Positions 20,978 through 30,688 of a stretch of DNA of 64,000 nt are shown here, one piece after another (position 1 is the stretch's first letter; each line of letters starts with the position of its first letter). The notes beneath the pieces were generated by a model. The model worked only from the letters and a program-made list of their open reading frames with translations, searched no databases and had not been told where the DNA came from. The stretch comes from Pseudocercospora fijiensis CIRAD86 (lineage: Eukaryota > Ascomycota > Dothideomycetes > Mycosphaerellales > Mycosphaerellaceae): the NCBI RefSeq assembly GCF_000340215.1, contig NW_006921532.1, positions 1,343,337 through 1,407,336 on the forward strand, read 5' to 3'. A program made the translations under genes and the position numbers.

Positions 20978-22046
20978 GGCATGTGCAGATCGAGGAGGTC
21001 AAGATCGGAATGCATTGGTTTCGGCATGATTTGAGATATACCATACAAGGCGTTCACGGAAGGTGCATCGGAGGGGCACGCTTCGTGATCAGAAAAAGAC
21101 GTGCTACGACTATGAGCATGAAATGTATTAAAGGAGTCCACTGGGCTTTACAGTGAATATTATGCTGAGCTTCATACCGAAGCCTACACTAGTACAGCAA
21201 TGAGATTAACACAACTTCATAGCTCACGTGTAAGGAGCTCAGCCTCGGGCAGCCTGAACTCCAACTCATCATACTCGTAACGCACACTCAACGCCACAGA
21301 TCGACAAAGAGCAGCGACCACGAGGTTGTTCGGCAAGTTGCGATGATGTGGCTATGATAGCAAACGCCATGGAATTCCGCCACAACAATGCAAGGCGTGC
21401 CACACTTCCGAATGACAAGGCTCGAAACAGAAATGTAGTGGCGCTTGACGCAAGTTATGATTCGGCCTTGTTCCGGAAGGGCCAGGATCACCCGACATCC
21501 GTCATGCGTCGTCAGACGGTCAAGCCTCAAGGATGTGTTGCAGGTTTACCGCTGCCCAGAGCTTTTGACTGTTTGCCCAGAGCCTTGTACCTGTTTGCCC
21601 AGCCTCTCTGGCTTCGTCATGAAGCGCCAGCTTTTCGATGGTGGCGATGCCGGGGACGGTGGCTGCGTAGCTTCACGATGTTTGGCGGTCGTAAATGGAT
21701 TAGATTATGGCGAGATAGAGAAAGCAAGCGTAGTCGCGAACGAACGAGCCCATGCAATTTTCGGAATCTATCGAACCTAGTGCATGTTGCCTTGGCAGCG
21801 GATGGCCGGTGCATACAGCATGACGTAGAATCAGCAAAGCTCGGGCTCGGACTACGGGCTTGGACTATGCGTGTGATGTATGTGCTCACCAACGTACCTT
21901 ATTAAGAGACGTCGCATTCTCTGCCTGCCTCGCTTGTCCAACCGCAAACCAAACGCCCACTCCACACTCAACCTCCGACAACAACCCAAGCCTCGCAACC
22001 ACCACAGACACATCTCCCCAGCTAAACACCACAACAACCACCCATC
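20978..22046. promoter_or_regulatory. Spacer and PMP3 promoter region
   Basis: 1.07 kb without a supported gene. A three-fold imperfect tandem repeat of about 21 bp built on GTTTGCCCAGAGC lies at 21551-21613. The last ~130 bp before the PMP3 ATG is a C/A-rich leader. Confidence 0.45.
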
Positions 22047-22402
22047 ATGCCTTTCACCGGAAGGTAAGCAAGCTATCTACACCCGATGCTGATGCAGCAG
22101 CGTTGCAACTGCCTCCTCCCTTCATGCGGAAGCGCGCGGGTGACGGTATACACCCAAGAAATCCTGCTAACGCCCACACCAGCGACATCATCAAGATCAT
22201 CTTCGCCATCCTGCTCCCACCGCTCGGTGTCTTCCTCGAGCGTGGCTGCGGCGCTGACCTCCTCATCAACATCCTCCTGACCATTCTGGGTTACATTCCA
22301 GGCATCATCCACGCTCTGTACGTTTGCACCCATAATCATCAGTGTTCGCTTCGTCCCATACTAACCGTTTATGCTACCAGGTACATCATCCTCAAGTACT
22401 AG
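22047..22402 (+). CDS. PMP3: Plasma membrane proteolipid 3 (stress-induced hydrophobic peptide)
   Basis: Very small two-span membrane protein of the UPF0057/RCI2 family that influences membrane potential and salt tolerance. Three exons: 22047-22063, 22183-22317 and 22381-22402, giving 57 aa. The middle exon encodes IIKIIFAILLPPLGVFLERG, CGADLLINILLTILGYIPGI and IHAL; the last adds YIILKY and stop. Two hydrophobic helices separated by a short polar turn are evident. Small exons split it, so it is easily missed by simple open-frame searches. Confidence 0.95.
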
Positions 22403-22940
22403 GCCACCCGCGAAGCGAGACATGAGCGATACGAGCAACGATAATACTCTGCGATACCCATTTCAGCTTTCCCACTTCCCTGCGCGACGCGAAAGACCCA
22501 TGGTGGCGGTACGATGCGAGGCATGGGCGGAATTCGATGCATACCGTTTGAGGCGTGGAATATGTTTTTGAGCGACGCGTTTTGACTTGTATGCCGATAG
22601 CAGTAGGACAATTGAACTTTGTACCATTAGCCCGCCCGCCCGCCCGATTTTCACCCCTGTTTCCCGACGACTTCTCCTCATATCCCCAAGGCTGTGTCCA
22701 CGCTCGCTTCGACGATTGGGTCGTTCTCTGCAATAGCACCTAGTTCCCATAGGGCTGCTCTCAGTTTTGCTTCGACCACCAAGAGAGAGAGGGAGAGCAC
22801 CGAATCAATCTAATCCTCCCTCAAAAAACAGCGTACGAAGACATGATCAAAATCGTTCATCATTTACGACTATCCTCAAACACGATCTATCAGGGTATCA
22901 ATCTCTCCACGCTAATAAAATCTCACAAGTTCACAACCCC
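22403..22940. other. Convergent spacer PMP3 / PRM10
   Basis: 538 bp of facing 3' UTRs. Contains GCCC repeats near 22631-22647. From about 22800 the plus strand is C/A-rich, continuing into the 3' part of the PRM10-like gene. No gene seen. Confidence 0.45.
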
Positions 22941-25900
22941 TCAAAAACTAAAAAGCCCCGACCTCCTCTTCCCAAACGGATAAACGACAATGGCGCTCAA
23001 AAACAACCCCACCGTAATCCCAATCGCAACCTGTATAACACTATACCCCACACTAAACGCAATACTATTCAACGCCTCATTATTATTGTAATTATCAGAC
23101 ACGATCGTGCTAGTATTAAGCACCTGCGTGCCCCCGGAACTCGTATTCCCCGTAATCTGATTCGCAGACGCAATCCCCGAAACCAAAGATCCATTCACCG
23201 CAAGACCGCTCGGGACTTGGACGAAAATGGCCGGGAGCATGGCTGCTGCTGCGAGAGAGTATCCGACGCGACGGGCGGCGGGTTGGAAGAGGGATTCGTT
23301 GTCGTTATCCGCGGAGAGATTTCCTTCTTCGAGTTCCTTCGAAGATGATTGTCGCCGAGTTTCGAGTCCGAAGATCCGGGTTCCGAACGCTTTCCAGATG
23401 GGACGGAGGGTGAGTTCCCAGATATCGAGAGCTTGATTCTCGACTCGTGCCCCAATGCGAGAGTATAAATTCGCCATGACGCCGATCGCGAGGGCGCCGA
23501 GGGTATTCGAGACTTGGGTGTTGCCCGCGAAACGTTGCGAGGAGAAGTAGTTTACGATGTATCCTGCGAACGCTATGATCATCATTATTGGGGCTTGTTT
23601 CCATTTTGCTTGGTTGATGATTATGAGGCACATGGTGAAGCCTGGGACGAAGAAGAAGAACCAGTAGTCCGGGAGGGGGGTGGAACATGAGGTTTTTGAG
23701 GTTGCGTTGCTGTCGATCATGCCGTAGATTGCTGTGCCGACTGTGATTCCGAAGCCGAGGAATAGGGAGTAGATGATGGCGTAGACCATTCGAACGCTTC
23801 CGGCGACGATGGACCGGGATTGGAGTTCGAGGGAGGCGCAGAGGACGGTGTAGCCGGGGAGGATTAGGGCGATGGAGGATTGGGCTAAGGCTGAGAAGCA
23901 GAATAGTTCGCCGTTCCGAATGCTGCCGAAGGCTCGGGCTAGGAAGGAAGTTATGACGGCGGCGGAGATTTCGAAGACGTTGGAGTATAGATCCGATTGG
24001 GGGGCGATGTAGAGTTGTAAGATTCCTAGGATGCAGCCGAGAATGAAGGCGATGGGTAGATCGATTAGTCGGGCTTGGAAGGCGAAGGGTCCGACGCATA
24101 CGGCTGCTAGACCGTACACTGGGATCCGGACGAGGCGGCTGAATTTGTCTTTTTGGGTCATCACGTCTTTGAGTCTTCGCGTGGCCTCTTCGACACCGAC
24201 CTTGTCGTGCACGACTTCCTTGTACACTTCGTGGACGTCTCGCAGCTTTCCCAGATCCAGACCTTGAGCTACCTTGACGAGCTTGACTTCTGATGTGTGC
24301 GTATCTTGGTCCTCGAAAGACATGATCATGGCGCCGGGGATGTAGAGGAATTGAGCATCGATCTCTAAAACTCGAGCGCTCATACGCATGTATTCTTCCA
24401 GTCGGTGAGTTGGTGCTAGAGAAGGAGTCAGCAAAGGTGATTCTCATAATGCAGGGAGGGAGAGAAGCGTGGTTGTTGGTTACCTCCATACTGCATCAAG
24501 CCTCTACACAGCTTCATCAAATACTTCTGCCTCGCAATCGTCTCGGCAATATGATTGGTAATTCGAAATTCTTCTTCGGCATGCAGCTTGCCAAAGCGAT
24601 TGAAAAGAGGACCACTGATCCCGCGCTTCCCAATGCCCGGTCGCTTCTTGGACGCCTGTTCCTGCTGTTCTCGCAGCCTTCTCGACACCTCCTCACCCAG
24701 ATTCGACACTGCTGGAGCGCCTATACTTGCCGACGAACCGATGAGATGAGCGAGTGACGTGGTGGAATGTCGCTTTTGCTTGTTGTGTGAGTACCAGTGC
24801 CGGCGAGGTGTATTGGTGCCACTCTCGGGAGGAGAGCTGTGAGGCGACGACATCGCGGACCAGCTTCCACGATCGCCACTCCGAGATCTGTGATGCGAGG
24901 ACGACCTGCCATGGCCACCGTCTTCGTTGTATAATTTGAGAAGAGCACCTAAAATGCCTCCTCGATAGTGCTGGGGTCGTGGTTGATAATCTTGGATGAA
25001 GTCTTGTTCTTCGGTCGGAGTGACGGCGCCGGATCGGACTCCTGTTTCATGGTGTCAGAATTTATCGGTTGGGAAAGTAAAGAGAGTAGCGAGACATCGT
25101 TGAGATAGCCAGAGATATCAGATTACGATGCCGTGGGGGTGTCATAAAGATATCGAGTCATGCTTTCCGATGCAATGGCAAAGGCAACATCGATAACAGT
25201 GAACTTACCTGATCCAGGGTCCACATCGAACGATTTGACGTGAAACGCACGTCGAGCGTCGGTATGTCTTCTGACGAGCTTGTACGCCTCCTCATGATGC
25301 TGTTTGGGTTGACTTTCGAGGGTGGCATGTTCCTCGTCATCAGAATCTGGTGGATGGCTCAAATCTGTCAGGAGGATATCGCCTGCTTTGATACTTGGGA
25401 TCCGAGATCTTTCAGGAGATGCGTGTCTTGAGACGATCTCCTCATGCTCCAGTCGCTTGCCTCTCTCAAGAGCTTCGCGTGCGCGAGCCTGCCGATGAGC
25501 TCTTTTGCCATCATCATCTCGTCCAACGAGCTCCTCATCAGACACATGGGACACACGTCTGTCGCCACGTCGGATCGCAGGGCGTGGACGAGGGACGCTA
25601 AGACTCTCCGCTAAGGACCCTCGAATAGCATCGGTCTGCTGTTGTGACAGCTCCGGGAGATGAGATCTGTCTGCAAAGCCAAGCAGTTGGTCGCCACTAC
25701 TATTCCGAGTGTGGGTTCGAGAAGGGGTGTTGCTTCCGCTCTCAGCAGGCGAGCCACCGAAGTAAGGACTGTTCGATCCGGGCGATGAGAAGCCTTCTGC
25801 TACGCGATCGCCAGCTTCCGCCTCACCGGTAAAGCCAACCTTCTTTTTCCCCTTCGTCTGAGCTGCATTGCTCGGTGTTGCGCCCTCAGCACTGGTCACA

Positions 25901-25992
25901 ACGCCACTCGATAATGGCGAGTATCTTCCTGGATCAGACATCAATGGCGCATCGCCGAAAGGATTGTTCAACTCCTCAACTGGAGTACTCAT
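22941..25992 (-). CDS. PRM10-like membrane protein (ThrE, threonine/serine exporter family)
   Basis: Three exons: 25992-25209, 25041-24484 and 24415-22941, introns of 167 and 68 nt, 938 aa. The first ~440 residues are hydrophilic, Ser/Pro/Arg-rich and probably cytosolic. The C-terminal half is the ThrE/DUF1212 domain: HRLEEYMRMSARVLEIDAQF, IPGAMIMSFEDQDTHTSE, then about ten hydrophobic spans with a central Asn/Ser-rich loop. Homology is to yeast pheromone-regulated membrane protein 10 and bacterial threonine/serine exporters; substrate unproven. Odd: on the sense strand the last ~280 coding bases are G-rich, preceded by a strongly C-rich ~900 bases. On the plus strand 22981-23040 has 7 G and 20 C, while 23641-23700 has 25 G and 8 C. 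Confidence 0.88.
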
Positions 25993-27073
25993 GATTGCTA
26001 GTACCAGTAATGTGCAGTGATGTCAATCTTGGATAAACAAAGGTAGGCGGAGTGGTATGATCCGGATGCGGTGGCGTGCAAGTCGAGGGATGACATGCAC
26101 TCCTCGTGCTTAAACAAAGGAATGAGATCGCATGGAAAACCAGTCAGGGTGCAGGGAGGATGAGATGTCGACTGTACGGCAAACAGACAAGATATGAACG
26201 ACGAGGGTCCTCGTGTGTAGTTGTTTAAACTTGTAGTTGAAGTTATCCGATTCGGAATAGAATGCAGTTCGCTGAGCTGGAGTTGACAAGGATGCCCTTA
26301 AACGTCCGATCGAAGTCGTGCGTGCGAATCGAGCCGCGAAATGCCGGCCAGAATGGAAGATGAAAAGATAAGAAACGTTGAGCAAGGAGTAGTTAGTTGT
26401 GCAAGAGCGTCGTATCTTACTCACCGAATCATAGTAGGAGAGAAAGAGCAATCGTACGTATCAGCGACCCACTCTCTCCTTAGAATAGTCGATGAATGAG
26501 CAACTCGCGATCAGAAGTCAGAACTTGGCGAGAAACAATTGCCGCAGCTAACAACAACAAGCAAGCTACAGCATCTCTACCTCACACTTCTAGACGCCGA
26601 GTTACTACCACTAAGTCACTGAGTTCTTGAGAAGCAAGGATTTGGAAGGACAAACCCGCTTTCACTCCTAGCCAGACCAGAGAATCGAGAACAGAAGTCT
26701 ATTCGGAGGCCGAAGTAGGGGCGTCGGCATGTCCAAGGAACACCGCCAGATAGCGCAGTACAGTCAGACTGGGTGGGCATTGTTTTGTGGGTCGGATACG
26801 TGCTTCGTATGATAGGCGTAAGAATTTAGAAGAGGACGAAAGTTCTCAACGAGAGTGAATTTGTGTCGTGTCGTGTCGAGGATCGCCGCATGGGTGCGTT
26901 GAGTAGAACTACCGTTCAACGCGCGCAAAATAGAAACTTGACATGTGAAGATTCCAACAAACACTAATTCTCTACCAACAACCTCTTGTTTGCCTGATGA
27001 CTCTATCATATGTGCGGCCGTGTCGAATGTCGTTAGCTATTTCACAGTCGCTCGTGAGCAATATGCAGCTCTC
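25993..27073. promoter_or_regulatory. PRM10 upstream region and NAD kinase 3' flank
   Basis: 1.08 kb without a supported gene. It lies between the 5' end of the PRM10-like gene and the 3' end of NAD kinase, both on the minus strand, so the left part is promoter and 5' UTR. No repeats or known sites recognised. Confidence 0.45.
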
Positions 27074-28819
27074 TCAAGCCCACCTCAAATCCGATGCACC
27101 AATGCCTCCAGACTCCGAATTGCCATAGCCGCTGTCTTTAGCACTCACAGTTTCACCATCGTCATCAAAATCTATATCAAATTCCGGTTCCTTGCGTACG
27201 TCGTGTTTGACGCTCTCATCAGTTTCGACAAACTCCGCTCCGTCGCCCTCGGCACCACCTGCCCAGCCTTTCTGCTCCGCGGCGCGAGTGTTCCAGCGTA
27301 ATGTGCGAGATATGCTGTCAAACCACTCCAGAGGTTGGCCCATAACGGTGGGGAAGGGGTATTGCGAAGCCCGGACAACCACCTCGTCGCCACGACCAAG
27401 CTCTACACGACCCTTGCCATCAAATGATACAAATGCTCCACCTCTGCCAGTGGAAGGTATCGCCACCTTCAATGCCATGTCGTCGTTCAGCAGCATTGGT
27501 CGAAAGGATAGTGTGTGGGGACATATGGGGGTTAGTAATATAGCCGGGATGTCTGGATGAACCAGGCTTCCTCCGGCGCTCAGCGAGTATGCCGTGCTTC
27601 CTGTAGGCGTACTCAGAATGATACCGTCTGCGCTGATCCGAGTGAGCAGACTATCGTTTGCGTAGAGATCCAAGCTGGAGATGTAAGAGCTTGGACCTCG
27701 GTCAATAACCAATTCGTTCAAGACTTCGTGCGTCTCGCCTTCAATCTTGGTGCTCTGACTTTCACTGCTGCCGTAGTTGCTCGTTGCTGTTGATAGACTA
27801 GTTGTCGATGCGGCCGATGACGCCACTACCGATGAAGCAGCTGATCGGTATACGGTGCATGTGAAGCGCATTCGCAGGTTGACTCTCATGCCTTGTTCGC
27901 CCATGACACGATTCAGCTGCTCCTTGTACATCTCGAAATTGAAGTTCGTCAGGAAACCCAGCGAGCCCAGTGAGAATGACAGCACCGGTGGCACGATGCG
28001 TTGAAATAGCCAAGAAGTGTATAGGACGGTGCCGTCTCCTCCAAGAGTGATGACCAAGTCAAATAACTCTGGACGTTCCAAGCACAAGGCAGGTGTCCAT
28101 AAGCGCAGCATGTCCGCAAACCGCTCGTCTTGCGCGAACAACGAGTCCATGTCGAATCGTTTCGATTTCCTCAGTTTAGAATCTACCCAAACATTGACAC
28201 CGACATCCTTCCCGTATCGCGGAGTGGCGAGCAGAAATTCTGCCAGTTCTCTCGTGAGAGTGACGAGTGTATTGTCCCGCGCTTTCGTAACAATCATGAC
28301 GTTTCGTACCGCACGTTTGAGAGGTCGTCTCTGAAGCTGTCTAGAGACCTCCCTCACGCTCGCAGCAGTCTGCATGAGTCTGCTATGCGACAGTTGATCG
28401 TCGCCTTTGATTTCCTCCAGCACCTTTTCTATATTCACGGCATCTCCAAATCTTTTGTGGAAAAAGCAAGGGCTGGTCAGAGCAGCTAGCCTTGCGATGG
28501 ACGGTACATCCGAACTCATGCTGAATCTCGCCCTGGTTGCCGAAAGATCTTCCTGTTCTCGCGGCGTTCGCGACCGCTTCTCCTCGAGAATCTCTTCGGC
28601 AACAGTGTAGGCTACCATGACCTGGGGTGCAGGCATAGGGACTCGGGCGGCGCCTGTGGAAAATCGTCGCGGTGTGCTGTCGAGCATGGGCATTCCATTT
28701 GGGCGATCGAATGAATCTCGTCGCAAAGGCGTCCTCGCGAGTGCCTCGCCCATTGCAGTACGCGGCGTGATTTGGCCGCCATTGTGAGGCGAGCTAGTCT
28801 GCGATTTTCGATCTTCCAT
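27074..28819 (-). CDS. NAD+ kinase (ATP-NAD kinase)
   Basis: Phosphorylates NAD+ (or NADH) with ATP to supply NADP. Intronless, 581 aa. Signature motifs: LVITLGGDGTVLYTSWLF (GGDGT at about residues 260-264), the FSLGSLGFLTNFNFE strand, and the second substrate motif ISADGIILSTPTGSTAYSLS followed by AGGSLVHPDIPAILLTPICP. The N-terminal ~110 residues are basic and low-complexity, without a clear mitochondrial presequence, so a cytosolic Utr1/Yef1-type enzyme is likelier than the mitochondrial Pos5 type. An acidic tail follows the catalytic domain. A Ser/Ala/Thr insert (about residues 330-360) is found between the two motifs. Confidence 0.93.
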   Translation of the reverse strand: MEDRKSQTSSPHNGGQITPRTAMGEALARTPLRRDSFDRPNGMPMLDSTPRRFSTGAARVPMPAPQVMVAYTVAEEILEEKRSRTPREQEDLSATRARFSMSSDVPSIARLAALTSPCFFHKRFGDAVNIEKVLEEIKGDDQLSHSRLMQTAASVREVSRQLQRRPLKRAVRNVMIVTKARDNTLVTLTRELAEFLLATPRYGKDVGVNVWVDSKLRKSKRFDMDSLFAQDERFADMLRLWTPALCLERPELFDLVITLGGDGTVLYTSWLFQRIVPPVLSFSLGSLGFLTNFNFEMYKEQLNRVMGEQGMRVNLRMRFTCTVYRSAASSVVASSAASTTSLSTATSNYGSSESQSTKIEGETHEVLNELVIDRGPSSYISSLDLYANDSLLTRISADGIILSTPTGSTAYSLSAGGSLVHPDIPAILLTPICPHTLSFRPMLLNDDMALKVAIPSTGRGGAFVSFDGKGRVELGRGDEVVVRASQYPFPTVMGQPLEWFDSISRTLRWNTRAAEQKGWAGGAEGDGAEFVETDESVKHDVRKEPEFDIDFDDDGETVSAKDSGYGNSESGGIGASDLRWA

Positions 28820-29490
28820 GGCGGCTTCGCGAGATGTTGGAATTACAGCATGTGCGCCGCAGAGAAGAACACGTGGATTCGTAGAGTGGTAGATGATATG
28901 CGATGCGGTCTATGTTCGGCGTTCAACGGAGATGGATGGCTACCGCTGAAAGATGGTGATAAGATGGAGGACGGTCGCACTGGTCTTAGTCGAGGCCATC
29001 GTGATGGACGAGATGGTGGCCAGATAACGTTATGCGGGATTGTTGTCGAGATTTGGACATCTGTCTGACCGGCTGGACGCCCATCCTTCCTTCAGTCGTT
29101 GTGACCGGCTCTGGGGCCGGCGCCGGCAGGCTTTGTTCGGTGGGTAATCGATGATGGTGTGGAGCGGCTCCAAACCACGCATCATGCCCGGCCCGGCAGC
29201 CGTCGATAACACATATATATACTATATATAGTTCTAATCCTTCCACCTTTCTATGAGCCACAACAGTGTACAGAAGAGAAGTACATTCTATATCCAAGGC
29301 CGAGTCCGAGTGTAAGTTGATGACTGTGTGTTCTTGGAGTTGAAAACATCATACTACAGTAGCCTTGACCCTCTCTCTCTCAAGAGCCATCTAAATCACA
29401 AACCTCCACGGGGTATTACCAAACTCAAGTCTCCGTATTCCGTACTGTCCTCCATCGATCTGTAATCCTCATGCTGTCGAATTCTGACCT
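28820..29490. promoter_or_regulatory. NAD kinase promoter and CsbD-like 3' flank
   Basis: 671 bp without a supported gene. Includes an A/T run (catatatatactatatatag near 29211-29232). The right end is the 3' UTR of the CsbD-like gene and is C-rich on the plus strand. Confidence 0.4.
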
Positions 29491-30094
29491 CTACGAAGAC
29501 CTCTGCTCCGCCTCCGCCTCCGCCTGCTTCTGCACCTCACTCTCCACCCCCCTCTGCAAAGTCTTCCCCTGATCATGCTGAGCCTCCCGTCTCGCCTGCT
29601 CCTCCCGATCCCCCGTCAAACCCGCAACAGCACCGCCCACAGTTCCGGAAATCCGGTCCTTGATACCGGATCCCAAATCGTTGAGCTGGCCTTCCGCTTC
29701 CTGGGCCTTGCCTTGTTCGTTTTGTTTCTGACCTTCTTGCTTCAACCCTTCGAGACCGAGGGTTCCGCCGACGAATTCTTTGCCTGCGCCCACGGTTTGG
29801 TTCCAGCTGCCTTCTTGTCGTTTTGGGTCGTTGGCTGCCACGCCGGACGCTGAGACGGAGAAGCCTCCGACTGAGGCGCCGGCTTTGGAGACTTCATCGC
29901 GAGCTTCGGCGATGTCTTTCTTTTCTGTAGATATACTGTTAGTGAGTGATGGATACAACGATGATGATGTTCGACTCACGCTCTCCCTCCGCCTGATCCT
30001 TCGTGCTGCCTGTGAGCGAACCCCAAGCACTCTGGACTGTGCCCGACACAGCGTCGATGGTGGATTGGAGAGTTGAAGTTTCCTTGTCCGACAT
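29491..30094 (-). CDS. CsbD-like stress protein (Hmp1 type)
   Basis: Two exons, 30094-29980 and 29924-29491 (55-nt intron), 182 aa. Small, hydrophilic, Gly/Ala/Gln/Glu-rich protein with CsbD-like repeats: AVSGTVQSAWGSLTGSTKDQ, GSWNQTVGAGKEFVGGTLG and KDRISGTVGGAVAGLTGDRE. The final ~30 residues are Gln/Glu/Ala-rich. Fungal members are often annotated as mismatched base pair and cruciform DNA recognition protein after Ustilago Hmp1; bacterial CsbD is a general stress protein. Actual role here is unknown. The G-rich to C-rich change on the sense strand near 29640 again marks the 3' end of the gene. Confidence 0.85.
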
Positions 30095-30688
30095 GATGGC
30101 GTTGTGTTGTGATTGATGACGAGTTATTTTTTTCGAGGTAGATAGTTTGTTCACACAGAAAGGTTCAGTTAGCCAAGTCGATTGACAGAATCTATATATC
30201 TGCCACGCCACGCGTGCACTATTCTTTCATTCACGCGCCCAATGTACGTCATAACTGGCCCCACCACACCAAAAAAGTTGGTTGTAGCACGTAGCACGTA
30301 GCACGGCGCGACGAGCCACGAGGTCGTCCTACACTACGCACGTGGACCCACAATCTGCAGTGGCTTGTTCTAGAATCCGCAGATACTACGCTTTTCGAAA
30401 TGAGTGCAGTGTTCTCGAAGCTCCAGCTCCAATCTGCTTTGAGAAAAACAATCCGACACAAAAGACAGCACAAGATGAATCCAAGACATCCTCATGGTCC
30501 GCTCTCTTAAAAACACTAACAAGCTACACGTCCCATGGTATCTTGCGTTTCGCAAACAAGCCAAAAGTCAGATAAACCACCCAAAAGTCCTGAATATCCA
30601 AGACAGATATTGCGTATCCGAGTCTTTGTCGCCCTCACTCAATCTCGAAATCGTTCAGACAGCAGTTCCCAATGGCTTGCTATCACCG
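30095..30688. promoter_or_regulatory. CsbD-like gene promoter and FacB-like 3' flank
   Basis: 594 bp without a supported gene. Three tandem copies of GTAGCAC occur at 30284-30304. The left part is the promoter of the CsbD-like gene, the right part the 3' UTR of the FacB-like gene. Confidence 0.45.

Noticed and set aside
21348..21905. A 185-codon plus-strand open frame
   Set aside because: No conserved motif, biased by a repeat, and no matching splice structure; treated as intergenic.
23305..24489. A 394-codon minus-strand open frame rich in Arg and Pro
   Set aside because: It is an alternate frame of the PRM10-like gene produced by its skewed base composition.
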